Shown here piece by piece: positions 1 through 8,755 of a stretch of 28,766 bases of DNA (within the stretch, counting starts at the first letter, position 1; each line of letters opens with the position of its first letter). Both the position numbers and the translations under genes were made by a program. Below the pieces are notes generated by a model, which saw nothing but the letters and a program-made list of their open reading frames with translations, was not told where the DNA came from and searched no databases. The stretch spans positions 1 to 28,766 of IMG/VR virus record IMGVR_UViG_3300034190_002235; one strand, 5' to 3'. The stretch comes from a virus.

Positions 1-156
1 ACCACGGCTGGGAACATCGTTGATTTTGCTAGCACCCGGATCGACATCGGGGACGTGAGTTATGGCGATCAAGACGGCATTGCGATGCTAAACATCCCAT
101 ACACCGCGATTCCATCAACGGCAGGGAATGATGAGTTCGTCTTGGTGTACACTTGA
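1..156 (+). CDS. Phage tail tube-like protein, C-terminal end (partial)
   Basis: The reading frame is open from the first base and stops at TGA 154-156, leaving 51 residues of a protein that starts upstream of the window. The tail end (…NIPYTAI…GNDEFVLVYT) resembles the C-terminus of siphovirus tail tube proteins. Its position just before the tail assembly chaperone pair is where the major tail protein sits in lambda-like phages. A strong terminator follows, which suits a highly expressed structural gene. The assignment rests on context and a short C-terminal resemblance; another virion protein is possible. Confidence 0.6.
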   Translation, partial: TTAGNIVDFASTRIDIGDVSYGDQDGIAMLNIPYTAIPSTAGNDEFVLVYT

Positions 157-229
157 TCTGTCACAGCTCTGCCCTAGGACGCTAGGGGCTCCATCTGTAC
201 TTGCACTCCCTGCAGGGGCCGCACCCGCC

Positions 230-260
230 AAGGCCCTCTTGGATATTCCAAGAGGGCTTT
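230..260 (+). terminator. Rho-independent terminator-like hairpin
   Basis: A perfect 11-bp stem pairs 233-243 with 247-257 around a TAT loop and extends outward by G-T and two A-T pairs to TTT at 258-260. The U-tract is short. A smaller dyad, CCCTAG (172-177) and CTAGGG (182-187), lies just upstream. The hairpin lies between the tail tube gene and the chaperone gene, where a partial terminator would lower expression of the downstream tail genes. The rest of 157-319 shows no ORF and no convincing promoter. Confidence 0.75.
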
Positions 261-319
261 GTGCTGCATAGTGCATAGGGATTTTATTGCTGTAAGCTAA
301 TTGCAGTTAAATTTGCTCA

Positions 320-646
320 ATGGCTTTCGTTCGCAAAAAGGTCAAAACTTTTAAGTGGCCTGTAAAAGTCGAAGAGCCTGCTGATGGCGGAGTTTTTGAG
401 ACTTCAACTTTTGATGCGGTGTTTAAGCGGGTGCCAAGGTCTGAGTTTCAGGAGCTTGCTGATAAAGGCGATTTTGATTTGTTTAAGTCGGTATTGATTG
501 GATGGGAGGGGATCGAGGACGAAGAAGGCAAGCCCGTTCCGTTTAGTCAGGCAACGATGAAAGAGTTTGCTGATGATGCTTACTGGATTCGTGGTGTTTT
601 GCAGGCTTACACCGAGACATTCGAGGGGGCCAAGCTGGGAAACTAA
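320..646 (+). CDS. Tail assembly chaperone, lambda gpG-like (zero-frame product)
   Basis: This is a 108-residue acidic protein. In lambda-like phages the gpG-type chaperone coats the tape measure protein during tail assembly and is absent from the virion. Length, position directly before the tape measure gene and a -1 slippery site on its last sense codons all fit that family. Translation starts at ATG 320, preceded by AAATTTGCTCA with no recognisable SD. The stop TAA (644-646) follows the slippery heptamer immediately, so ribosomes that slip bypass it and make the longer fusion. Sequence identity to gpG is not obvious by eye; the call is mainly architectural. Confidence 0.8.
   Translation: MAFVRKKVKTFKWPVKVEEPADGGVFETSTFDAVFKRVPRSEFQELADKGDFDLFKSVLIGWEGIEDEEGKPVPFSQATMKEFADDAYWIRGVLQAYTETFEGAKLGN
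637..643 (+). promoter_or_regulatory. Programmed -1 ribosomal frameshift site GGGAAAC
   Basis: The heptamer GGGAAAC is in the correct register (G GGA AAC) relative to the frame starting at 320, and the next zero-frame codon is TAA. A -1 slip re-reads GGG AAA and continues with CTA AAA GAT, which stays open to the stop at 985-987. This is the X XXY YYZ design of the lambda G/GT site (GGGAAAG in lambda). Confidence 0.85.
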
Positions 647-987
647 AAGATGCCGTCAAGTATTGGGCAAATGGCGGCAAAAGAGTAGAGGACAAGAGTG
701 CAGATGACGCAGCGGCGTTTGGATTGAAGCCGTTGCGTCAGACGGCCCCCGAAGAGGAGCATTTTGAGGTGTGGGAAGAAAATTGGGAAGCGTTGATGAT
801 GTTTTTGCGTATGCAAACGCAATGGACCGTCACGATGGGAGGTTACGTTGGTTTGAAGTATGAGGTTTTGCTTGGTGCGTCAGGACTGATGTCCCTTTAT
901 GATGTAGAGAATCCCCGTGAGATGCTGGAGGAACTTCAGGTGATGGAAGCCGCAGCCCTCTCAGAATTAAACAAGTCGGATAAGTAA
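643..987 (+). CDS. Tail assembly chaperone T extension (made only as the -1 frameshift G-T fusion)
   Basis: This frame has no good start of its own (an internal TTG at 724 is the best) but is open from the slippery site to TAA 985-987. It adds 114 residues to the 108-residue upstream product, giving a fusion of about 222 residues. In lambda the T part binds the tail tube subunit, while the G part binds the tape measure protein. The extension begins LKDAVKYWANGGK and ends in a helical, acidic stretch. Its stop overlaps the tape measure start (TAATG), so the two are translationally coupled. It should be annotated as one gene spanning 320-987 with a ribosomal slippage. Confidence 0.8.
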   Translation, partial: LKDAVKYWANGGKRVEDKSADDAAAFGLKPLRQTAPEEEHFEVWEENWEALMMFLRMQTQWTVTMGGYVGLKYEVLLGASGLMSLYDVENPREMLEELQVMEAAALSELNKSDK

Positions 988-3803
988 TGGCTAATAACGA
1001 GACCGTCCTAAAGATCAGGGCTGAGATTGATAACCTGCAGGGACTTAATCAACTTAAAACTGCATTGCGGAAGTCTTCAGCTGAAGCAAAAGGAGCTGAT
1101 AACGATTTTGGCTTGCTTGTCCGAAAGGTAAAGGAACTTCAGTCAGCATCCGTTAAATCAATTAATAATTTAAGCGCTCAGAGAGATGCGTTTGAGGCAC
1201 TTAGGCGTTCTGCTGATGTAACAAGTAAAGAGTTTAAAGAAGCTAGAGATGAGATTGAGAAAATAGACAGAGCATTGAAAGAGGCTAGCGGCACTGTCGT
1301 TAAATATTCCAAGAACTCAATTAATGCTCTTCGTGCGCAAAAAAATGAGCTGTTGGCTGTAAGGGACTCTGCAGACCTTATGAGCAAAGAGTTCAAGGAG
1401 GCGGGGGTTGAGCTTGCCAAATTGGACAAGAAGCTTGCCAAGGCGGAGGGCAGAGGTCGCGGGGGAAGACTTAGGGGTGCCGCTCAGATCGCAGGCACGG
1501 TTGCAGGCGCTGGTGTGTTTGGTGGGCCTGAAGGTGCGATTGGAGCCCTAGGCGGCGGCTTGGTGGGCGGAGTTGGAGGTGCAGTGCTGGGCGGTGCGCT
1601 TGGAGCACAAGTGGGACAGCTAAGGAAAGCGGCTGGCGGCGTTGCGGAATATGTGGCTGAATTGAACTTGGCAAAAGGTGCCCTTGGTGGGGTGTCTGAA
1701 GATGTTGTTGAGTACAACCAAAACCTTGACTTTGCTAGAGAGATCAGCAAGAAATACGCAATTAGGCTTACCGACGTAGTTAAAGGTTTGACGGGTGTAA
1801 CTGCTGCTGCAAAAGCAAATAACCTTACCGTCAAGCAAACTCAAGCGATTTACGAGGGCATTACCGTCTCTGGCGTTGCCGCAGGTAAATCTCAAGAAGA
1901 TTTGCAGGCTTTATTCCTTGCAACAACTCAGGTTCTGAGTAAGGGTAAGGCTAGTGCTGAAGAAATTTCTGGGCAAATCGGTGAACGTATTCCTGGAGCC
2001 GTGGCAAAATTCGCTGCTGCGAACAAGATCAGCCTTCAGGAGTTAACAGAACAATTCAAGAAGGGAGAGGTGACAATTGCAAAATTCGTCAGATTCACCG
2101 AGCAGCAGGGCGAGGATTATGCAGAGGTTGCTGAAGCTTTAGCCAGTGGTCCTGAAAAAGCAGGAGTGAGGCTTCAGGTTGCGTTAGATGAGATGCAGGA
2201 ATCTTACGGTAACTTGTTTCTATTCATAGGTGCAGGTTTTCAAGACAGCCTTAAGGAAACTATTGACTATGTGAATGGCAACAAAGAACAGTTCCAGCGA
2301 CTAATAGCAGAGACGGCTGCTTTTGCTGAAGCCGTTTACAGGATAACAGTGGGAACAGGTAGAGCAATAGGCGAGATACTTGCGCCAATAGTTAAAACTG
2401 TTATGTTTATTACTCAGGGTTTAGCAAACTTTGACGGAATACCTTTCCTAGGCCCAACGCAACTAGAAAAAAATATTCTGAGAGAGCAATACGGCAAACC
2501 TCAGGAGCAGGGCGCACCCTCTCGGGGAGTGCAAAAATTTTTGGATATTCTGAAATCATATTCCCCCCCTAAATTCGCCGGACCTAACACAATCACTCCT
2601 CCTACCGGCGGCCTAGACGGCGGCGGTGACGGCAAGGGTGACAAATCATCAGAAGCAGCTGAAAGAAGAATCGGAATCGCGATTTTAGGTATAGAAAAAT
2701 TAATGTCGAAACTGAAGAGCATGAATGTTGACCTGACACTTTCGACTAAAAAGGTTGGAGCAACTGTAGAGGAAGAGATAAAAATTAAATACGAGCGAAG
2801 CCTTCAAAAAGCAATTGACGTTACAGAGGGTTTAAATAATCAATTGATTAAGTACGAAGATACTATCGGCAGAACGGTGCCCGAAGTCAGAGAGGAACTG
2901 AATAAGTTGAGGATGGCGTATGTTGATTTAGCTGATGCTGAGCGTGCTGCTGCTTTGCAAGAGCTTGCAGACAAAAGGTTCGGTGAAAAGCTCAAAGGTT
3001 ATGGCTTTACCGGAGAAGCTCTTGATGCTGGGGGGAAAATTTTTGCAGCTGGGGCGCTTGATCAACAAGCCTTCCCTACTGGCATTGACAGCATTTTAAA
3101 CCCGAGCAAGATAAACGTAGCAATTCAAGAGCTAAAGAAGGACCTTGAAGAATTAATTAATCCAGCGAATCAGGTAATTGGTGCAGCAAACGCTATTGGC
3201 AGTGCATTCTCTCAGTCGTTCACCAATGCAATTACTGGTGCCACAAGCGCGAAGCAGGCATTAGCTGATTTCTTCAAGAGCGTCGGCAGCTATTTCTTGG
3301 ATATGGCGGCGCAGATCATTGCAAAGATGGTGACACTGGCAATTTTGAATTCTGTTGTTAATTTGCTGCCAGGGGGTGGGTTTAATCCCGGCGCACCAAG
3401 CATTACAGGTAACTCCCTCGGAGACTTTGGCGGCGGTACGCCTTTTGCTGGAGCGTTTAGAGCTAACGGCGGCCCAGTCAGCGCAAACCAGCCCTACATC
3501 GTGGGCGAACGTGGGCCGGAGTTGATGGTTCCATCCACCAGCGGCATGGTTCTATCTAACAGCGAAACCCGCGAACAGCTGAACAGGCAGCAAGCTCTTG
3601 CTAGCACTCGCGAACAGCAAGCCACAGCCAACACCATGCAACCGCTGGATATTCGCTATGAATCAACGGTCATAAATAACGTTGAGTACGTCACGGCAGA
3701 ACAGCACCGTAAGGGCATGGCACAAGCCGCAGAGCGTGGCCGAGCGATGACGCTGACGACGCTCCAGAATAGTCCTAGAACACGCAGCAGGGTTGGCATC
3801 TGA
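987..3803 (+). CDS. Tail tape measure protein
   Basis: A 938-residue protein that sets tail length and later leaves with the DNA. Residues 1-155 are helical and contain a duplicated ~43-residue coiled-coil unit (about 58-100 and 111-153, both with a SKEFKEA core). Residues ~165-215 are a Gly/Ala-rich hydrophobic stretch. Residues ~230-420 match the 'tape measure domain' found in many siphoviruses (AKGALGG…, GQIGERIPGAV). A second hydrophobic region lies near 770-800. The C-terminal end has the typical GGPV…PYIVGERGPEL motif at about 827-847, followed by SNSETREQL. With the usual ~1.5 Å per residue the tail would be roughly 140 nm (inference). The start overlaps the chaperone stop and the stop overlaps the next ATG. 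Confidence 0.95.
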   Translation: MANNETVLKIRAEIDNLQGLNQLKTALRKSSAEAKGADNDFGLLVRKVKELQSASVKSINNLSAQRDAFEALRRSADVTSKEFKEARDEIEKIDRALKEASGTVVKYSKNSINALRAQKNELLAVRDSADLMSKEFKEAGVELAKLDKKLAKAEGRGRGGRLRGAAQIAGTVAGAGVFGGPEGAIGALGGGLVGGVGGAVLGGALGAQVGQLRKAAGGVAEYVAELNLAKGALGGVSEDVVEYNQNLDFAREISKKYAIRLTDVVKGLTGVTAAAKANNLTVKQTQAIYEGITVSGVAAGKSQEDLQALFLATTQVLSKGKASAEEISGQIGERIPGAVAKFAAANKISLQELTEQFKKGEVTIAKFVRFTEQQGEDYAEVAEALASGPEKAGVRLQVALDEMQESYGNLFLFIGAGFQDSLKETIDYVNGNKEQFQRLIAETAAFAEAVYRITVGTGRAIGEILAPIVKTVMFITQGLANFDGIPFLGPTQLEKNILREQYGKPQEQGAPSRGVQKFLDILKSYSPPKFAGPNTITPPTGGLDGGGDGKGDKSSEAAERRIGIAILGIEKLMSKLKSMNVDLTLSTKKVGATVEEEIKIKYERSLQKAIDVTEGLNNQLIKYEDTIGRTVPEVREELNKLRMAYVDLADAERAAALQELADKRFGEKLKGYGFTGEALDAGGKIFAAGALDQQAFPTGIDSILNPSKINVAIQELKKDLEELINPANQVIGAANAIGSAFSQSFTNAITGATSAKQALADFFKSVGSYFLDMAAQIIAKMVTLAILNSVVNLLPGGGFNPGAPSITGNSLGDFGGGTPFAGAFRANGGPVSANQPYIVGERGPELMVPSTSGMVLSNSETREQLNRQQALASTREQQATANTMQPLDIRYESTVINNVEYVTAEQHRKGMAQAAERGRAMTLTTLQNSPRTRSRVGI

Positions 3804-4276
3804 TGTCTGCATTCGCCTTCGTCAACTACGTCCGCTTCAAAACTCAAGCTGATGCTTACACCGGCACGCCATACCAAAATTTCAGCGTTAATCAAACACG
3901 TACCTATAGCGGCATAACTTATAGTTTCGCGCCGTTCAAGGTTTCGTCTGGCGGCGGGGCTCTCGGCGGAGAACGCTCCAACGCTGCCCTGGTCGCTGGT
4001 ACTGACGCGATCTCTGTGAATTTGTTCGCGGAGGCGGTGCGAAATCATTACATACTAGAAATCAAGACAGTCAGCCTCGACCCATTGACGTTTGCAGACG
4101 AGGCATTGATTTCAACCGAAATATGGCGCATCGCGTCTTACGAAATGGACAGAATAACGATAACAATGCGCCTGACATCACCTCTTGATGCAGTAAAGTC
4201 TCAAATACCTCGACGAACTTTGAGCACAGAATTGGTTGGAGCATTACCAACCAGCGGCACATTGTTTATTGGCTGA
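3803..4276 (+). CDS. Minor tail protein (distal tail / gpL-gpM position)
   Basis: A 157-residue, beta-rich protein between the tape measure gene and the NlpC/P60-like gene, where lambda has gpM and gpL. It has no cysteines, so it cannot carry the iron-sulfur cluster seen in lambda gpL. The C-terminal part contains a basic …SQIPRRTL segment followed by GALPTSGTLF. It starts at ATG 3803 in a TGATG overlap with the tape measure stop, and its own stop overlaps the next ATG in the same way. A role as a tail-tip hub component is inferred from position; I do not recognise the family with certainty. Confidence 0.6.
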   Translation: MSAFAFVNYVRFKTQADAYTGTPYQNFSVNQTRTYSGITYSFAPFKVSSGGGALGGERSNAALVAGTDAISVNLFAEAVRNHYILEIKTVSLDPLTFADEALISTEIWRIASYEMDRITITMRLTSPLDAVKSQIPRRTLSTELVGALPTSGTLFIG

Positions 4277-4644
4277 TGTGGCATCGTTGGATTGGGCTTC
4301 CCCATAAGTTTCGAGCGGATCCTAATGACGGTCAAGGAGCTGATTGCCTGATCATGACCTGGCACGTTTTAGACGCTGCAGGTGTTCCACACCCTACGTT
4401 GAGTGCGAGGTGGCTGGACATGGCAGAGCGCGGTGATTACGAAACGTTGGCTACGCTGTATCAAGAAAGTACAATAGGCTTAGGCACGCCGGAAGAGTAC
4501 GCAGTGACAATGTTTCGGGCGGCAGATCATATCGGTATTGGCGTTGTTGCAGATGGGGGGCTCTTGCATGTGAACCGGCGAAAAGGCGTGCGCTGGATTC
4601 CGGTAGAGCGGTGTAAAAAAATGGAATACAGGAGGTTTAAATAA
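4276..4644 (+). CDS. NlpC/P60-like tail protein (lambda gpK-like)
   Basis: A 122-residue protein with the hallmarks of a small NlpC/P60 cysteine peptidase: GADC with candidate nucleophile Cys24, an HIGIGVV strand near 85-91 and His98 in GLLHVNR as the candidate general base. In lambda-like phages this protein sits at the tail tip and is thought to cut peptidoglycan during entry. The gene is coupled to its neighbours by a TGATG overlap at its start. An SD (AGGAGG) for the following gene lies just before its stop. The motifs are short, so activity is not certain, but position and Cys/His spacing agree. Confidence 0.75.
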   Translation: MWHRWIGLPHKFRADPNDGQGADCLIMTWHVLDAAGVPHPTLSARWLDMAERGDYETLATLYQESTIGLGTPEEYAVTMFRAADHIGIGVVADGGLLHVNRRKGVRWIPVERCKKMEYRRFK

Positions 4645-7600
4645 TGCTGCCATCTGATCGTTACATAGCTGAAATCCTTGGCCTTACAGAGGCGCAGTAT
4701 CGGCACTTCCAAATCGAAGCAAGGAAACGCGCAGCGGAGGGACCACAACCGGCTGTTGTGGGTGGGGCTGCCGCAGTAACGCTAGCAATCGTCAACCTTG
4801 TAATCGGCATAGGCTCGATTGCGGCTTCGTTACTGCTAAAACCTTCTGTGCCCAAGGCGCCGGGTGAGCAAGGCCAGCCAACTCAACGCCAAGAGGAAGG
4901 CAGCACAGTTCTGCGAAACAGTCGGTTTGCACCAAGATATGGCTTTGATTCGCAGCAAGATATTGCAACGTTAGGAAGCATTATTCCTATTGTTTACGCA
5001 CGCAAAGAAACCATATCTGGCACAAGTTACGGCGGCATCCGTATCAACATGCCGATGATCTGGAACCAAATCCTGAGCTTAGGCGGCGGCCAGATGATAC
5101 GCGGCGTATTTTTACTCAGTGAAGGCAATATCAGCAGCGTTGACCCAAATAACTTTGCAATCGGCAGCAGTACGTTGCAGGGCTATATTTTTGACAGCAA
5201 CGCTGCTACTGAAGCGGCATCACGAGTAACGCTTTACCTCAGCAAAAATGGCGGTCGAATTACTGGGGCTGACAGAGTAGCTGGTCGGTCAAATGCCAAT
5301 GATGATGGCAGCTCTATGAGTTCAGATGTTTTTAGGGTCTACTGGGACGGAAGAGACCAAAGAAGTTTTTGCTCATCCCACCGGCCAAGCACTCAGACAA
5401 CATTTGGTGTTTATGCACCGATTGGTAACGACCTGATGTACAAGGTCAATCCGGTAATCAGCCCAGGCGTTCGCAGCCAAGCAGGTCCAGGTGCTACGGG
5501 TGAAGTTACTGTTGATTGCCCTGTAGACGCGCCAAAAATGAACAAACGGGACAAATATCGAGCCAATTTTTCAACATTTAGTGGCGTCAACCAGATAAAT
5601 TCCACTACAGGGACAAGCCCTGGAACCACGACTTCAGTTAGTGTTGGGGATACCGTCAGTTACAGGCTCCATAACGGAAGTGACTGGGGCACAGTTTTTA
5701 GTGCCTACGGAAGCTCTGATGACGATGCTGAAGCAAAAGATGTAGCTTCAGCGGTTGCTTCGTTGCAAAAAACTTGGGATGATCGTTTGGTAGAGGGTGA
5801 GTTATACAAGATCGGATCGGCTTTATGTGTCTGTACAGACCGCACTCCAAAAGAGGAGTTTGTATCACAAGCTGAGCTAGGCGGTACTGGGGGGCAGGCT
5901 GTTGTTGCTAGCTTCACTGTTGTTGAGTCTGGTTTTATCAAAAATTTCTCTCCGTCGAGACTTGAAGACGCAGGCGGCGACTTAGGCGTAAGGGAAAAAG
6001 GCACGACAGGAGGACACTTGCTGCGCTACGCACGGGGGTCGGTGTCAACGTCCAGAGCATGTCAAGCCGTGGAAGTTGGCCTGAAGTCTACTCTTGGAAT
6101 AAGGATAAACAATCTTTGCAATTTCAGGGACGCAAAAACCTATGAATACGCAGATACGCAATGGTGCCAAACTTTTGAAAACAACCCCCCGGAGGATATT
6201 GTAAACAACTTTTACCAAAGTGGTGTCATTACAGCACCAGTGCAGCGATACTCGTTTTTCAAAATTAAATATAGAACGATTGGGGGCGGTAATTGGACGA
6301 CATTGAGCAACGCCTACGGGGCCAGAAGTGAAACGCAGCAATCTGTTTTTAACTACATTCGCTTTGAATTTAGCTCCATCAAAGTGCGTGAATTTATGTT
6401 TGAACCTCTTTCAGGGTTTGAGGTGCGGCAAGGCTACTACGGAAGCGCGTTATATGTACTTGACCCTAAAAAGGGTCGAGCTACCATCTCCGATGGCGGG
6501 ATAAATGTTGTTTTTAATGGTGAAAGCGTTGCACTTAATACAAACAACTTTGGCATTACTTTTGGCAACGCTGATTCTAATTTAAGTTCCAACTATGTTT
6601 ACGACGAAGACACGAACGGGGACGACCCTACTGTTACCCGAAATTACAGCGGCTTGCCTCTCGTAGACAATAGTACTTACATCGACGACTATGGGAAATT
6701 AGCCGAAGCTTTCGTTTACTCAGAGATCAGCAGCAGTGCAGATTCTGGGCCTGAACACAGCATCATTTATGTCAATGAAATCGTGCCGAATAGCACCGCG
6801 CCTTTGTATGACAATCTTGCGCTGGTTGGCATCAACATCCGTTCATCAGCTGAGTTTCAGCAATTCAGCCAGTTTTCTGCCTATGTCACCGGAGGTCAGG
6901 AATGCACCAGGCTTTTAGGTGGATGGGGCGCCACGCATCTTTTCCCAGATTTTTTGTATGACTTGATGACGAACGACCGCTTTGGGGCGGGATCATTCGT
7001 CAAGAGTTCCATGATTGACGTCACTGAGTTCACGGCTGCAGCGCAGTGGTGCCAAGATCGAAAGTATTTTTACGACGGCGGCGTTTCTAATCCTGTCAAC
7101 CTTAGGCAGTGGGTACCGGATTTAGCCGTCACGCATCTGCTGCAATTTGGCGAATCAAACGGTAAGTATTTCCTCCGCCCCGCGATTTCCTTTGCTGCTG
7201 TTCCAATTGCTGCGCTATTCACGGCAGGTAACATTGCCGCAGGGTCATTCAAGCTTCAATATTTTGATCCAGAAGACCGCGATCCCATTCAGGTGAGTGC
7301 TCGCTACCGCGAAGAGCGCACCGCTACGGATCCAACCAGCCCCGGACTATTTCCCGTGGTGCGTGAAGTGCTCGTTCGTGAGCACGAAGATATGGGCGGA
7401 TCAGCTACAGATCCAGTTGAACAGATTGACATGAGTTCTTTCTGCACAAGCAGGGAACATGCAATCGATGCGGCAAAGTTTATTGTCCGTATGCGTCGCA
7501 TACCTCAATATGTCATAAATTTCTCGACGACACACGAAGCAGTAATGTCTAACATTGCGCCCGGTGATTACATCAAGGTCGCAATGGACGAAACAGAATA

Positions 7601-7946
7601 TGACGAGTTCAACAATGGCGCAGTAACACCAGAAGGCGCGTTAGTAAGCACGAAAGCATTGACGGATGGAACACACAACGTGGTCGCATGGGATGGAACC
7701 GAAGGAACGCCACCCGCTGACGCGACGTTGACGGTCAGCAATAACGGGACAACCGCAACGCCATTGGGCATTGTGTTCACAGTGAAAATTGTAAGCACGG
7801 AAATCCGCGTTTATCAAATTGAGCGCATTACGTCAGGGGATGATGGATTGTTTACAATTGAAGCAATGCACATGCCTGTCAACAGCAGCGGCGTTTTAGA
7901 AGTCGCTGATGGCTTTGATACCGCTGAAAACTGGAGCATCACCTAG
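4644..7946 (+). CDS. Tail tip attachment protein (lambda gpJ-like)
   Basis: An 1100-residue protein in the gpJ position, the large central tip protein that contacts the host. Residues 37-66 form a Gly/Ala-rich hydrophobic segment typical of the gpI/gpJ region. The remainder is mostly beta-rich, with many NG/SG turns and aromatic residues. It starts at ATG 4644 with a strong AGGAGG SD eight bases upstream. Two stretches near the C-terminus, residues ~919-953 and 986-1006, have close homologues in a small minus-strand gene at 23295-23597 (see findings). No TMP-like or enzymatic motif was seen. Receptor binding is inferred from family and position. Confidence 0.85.
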   Translation: MLPSDRYIAEILGLTEAQYRHFQIEARKRAAEGPQPAVVGGAAAVTLAIVNLVIGIGSIAASLLLKPSVPKAPGEQGQPTQRQEEGSTVLRNSRFAPRYGFDSQQDIATLGSIIPIVYARKETISGTSYGGIRINMPMIWNQILSLGGGQMIRGVFLLSEGNISSVDPNNFAIGSSTLQGYIFDSNAATEAASRVTLYLSKNGGRITGADRVAGRSNANDDGSSMSSDVFRVYWDGRDQRSFCSSHRPSTQTTFGVYAPIGNDLMYKVNPVISPGVRSQAGPGATGEVTVDCPVDAPKMNKRDKYRANFSTFSGVNQINSTTGTSPGTTTSVSVGDTVSYRLHNGSDWGTVFSAYGSSDDDAEAKDVASAVASLQKTWDDRLVEGELYKIGSALCVCTDRTPKEEFVSQAELGGTGGQAVVASFTVVESGFIKNFSPSRLEDAGGDLGVREKGTTGGHLLRYARGSVSTSRACQAVEVGLKSTLGIRINNLCNFRDAKTYEYADTQWCQTFENNPPEDIVNNFYQSGVITAPVQRYSFFKIKYRTIGGGNWTTLSNAYGARSETQQSVFNYIRFEFSSIKVREFMFEPLSGFEVRQGYYGSALYVLDPKKGRATISDGGINVVFNGESVALNTNNFGITFGNADSNLSSNYVYDEDTNGDDPTVTRNYSGLPLVDNSTYIDDYGKLAEAFVYSEISSSADSGPEHSIIYVNEIVPNSTAPLYDNLALVGINIRSSAEFQQFSQFSAYVTGGQECTRLLGGWGATHLFPDFLYDLMTNDRFGAGSFVKSSMIDVTEFTAAAQWCQDRKYFYDGGVSNPVNLRQWVPDLAVTHLLQFGESNGKYFLRPAISFAAVPIAALFTAGNIAAGSFKLQYFDPEDRDPIQVSARYREERTATDPTSPGLFPVVREVLVREHEDMGGSATDPVEQIDMSSFCTSREHAIDAAKFIVRMRRIPQYVINFSTTHEAVMSNIAPGDYIKVAMDETEYDEFNNGAVTPEGALVSTKALTDGTHNVVAWDGTEGTPPADATLTVSNNGTTATPLGIVFTVKIVSTEIRVYQIERITSGDDGLFTIEAMHMPVNSSGVLEVADGFDTAENWSIT

Positions 7947-7948
7947 TT

Positions 7949-8356
7949 ATGGCAACGACGTTCCCCAGCATCACACCAACAAAACGCCGCTTCGTTGCGC
8001 CAACATGGCCGACCAAAACACAGATGTCAGAATCTGGTGTAATCACCCGCAGGCTTTGGGGCAGCAGGCCAAGTAGCGCAAAACTTAGCTTGACATTTGG
8101 CAACGTCAACGACACCGACACAGCGGCAATCCTTAGCGCACACAACGCAGCAAAAGGCTCAGTCGATAGCCTGACGTTGCCGGCGCAGATATTTGCCGGA
8201 GCGGATGCAAATTTACAGAGCTGGCTTGATGCCAGTGCAACTGGGGCTGGTTTATTGTGGTCTTTTAGTGAAGGATCGTCACCACAAGTCGAAAGCGTCA
8301 TCCTTGGCCGTTCCAATGTGACTGTTGAACTGACAGCAGAACTTAGAATGAGTTAA
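7949..8356 (+). CDS. Small structural tail protein
   Basis: A 135-residue protein immediately after the tip gene. It begins with an SITPTKRRF segment and is followed by a beta-rich body (SLTFGNVNDTDTAAIL…) of a kind common in siphovirus tail clusters. The gene starts three bases after the gpJ-like stop, with no SD, so expression probably depends on re-initiation. Likely a virion component near the tail tip; the exact role is unknown. Confidence 0.55.
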   Translation: MATTFPSITPTKRRFVAPTWPTKTQMSESGVITRRLWGSRPSSAKLSLTFGNVNDTDTAAILSAHNAAKGSVDSLTLPAQIFAGADANLQSWLDASATGAGLLWSFSEGSSPQVESVILGRSNVTVELTAELRMS

Positions 8357-8368
8357 CAGGAGTACGAG

Positions 8369-8755
8369 ATGACAGTCACCAGCACTACAGGCAATTTTGC
8401 GATCACCGGGCTTAACTCGACGGTCGTAGTTCGTAATGCGAACAACGACATTTCACGCGACATTTTGGAGACTACAGATTTAGGTGAAGCCAGTAAATCC
8501 TATGTGACGGGATTACGTGGCGCAACAGGTAGCGCAACATTGCTATATGAAAACAGTCTGCTTGATGATGTTTACGCCAAAATCAATACTGATTCGCAAG
8601 GTAGTATTGTCGCAACGCTGACGCTGACCACAGGCAAGACGATTTCAGGCAATGTGCTGATCACAAATGTAGGCTCAACCGTGACCGTGGGCGACGTTAC
8701 AAGTACAAACGTTGCATTTGCGTTTACTGGTGACCTGTCTATCTCCTCGACGTAA
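8369..8755 (+). CDS. Tail-tube-fold-like small structural protein
   Basis: A 128-residue Thr/Ser/Gly-rich beta protein without cysteine. The pattern GLRGATGSATLLYE in the middle and a C-terminal FTGDLSI strand resemble phage tail tube (gpV-type) subunits, but it lies downstream of the tip gene rather than before the chaperones. A clear SD (AGGAG) stands eight bases before ATG 8369. The stop overlaps the next ATG (TAATG). It could be a baseplate or fibre-adaptor ring built on the tail tube fold; this is inference. Confidence 0.5.
   Translation: MTVTSTTGNFAITGLNSTVVVRNANNDISRDILETTDLGEASKSYVTGLRGATGSATLLYENSLLDDVYAKINTDSQGSIVATLTLTTGKTISGNVLITNVGSTVTVGDVTSTNVAFAFTGDLSISST

Noticed and set aside
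724-987. Independent 87-residue gene starting at TTG 724
   Set aside because: The frame is open back to the slippery site at 637-643 and continues the chaperone by -1 frameshift; there is no SD before TTG 724.
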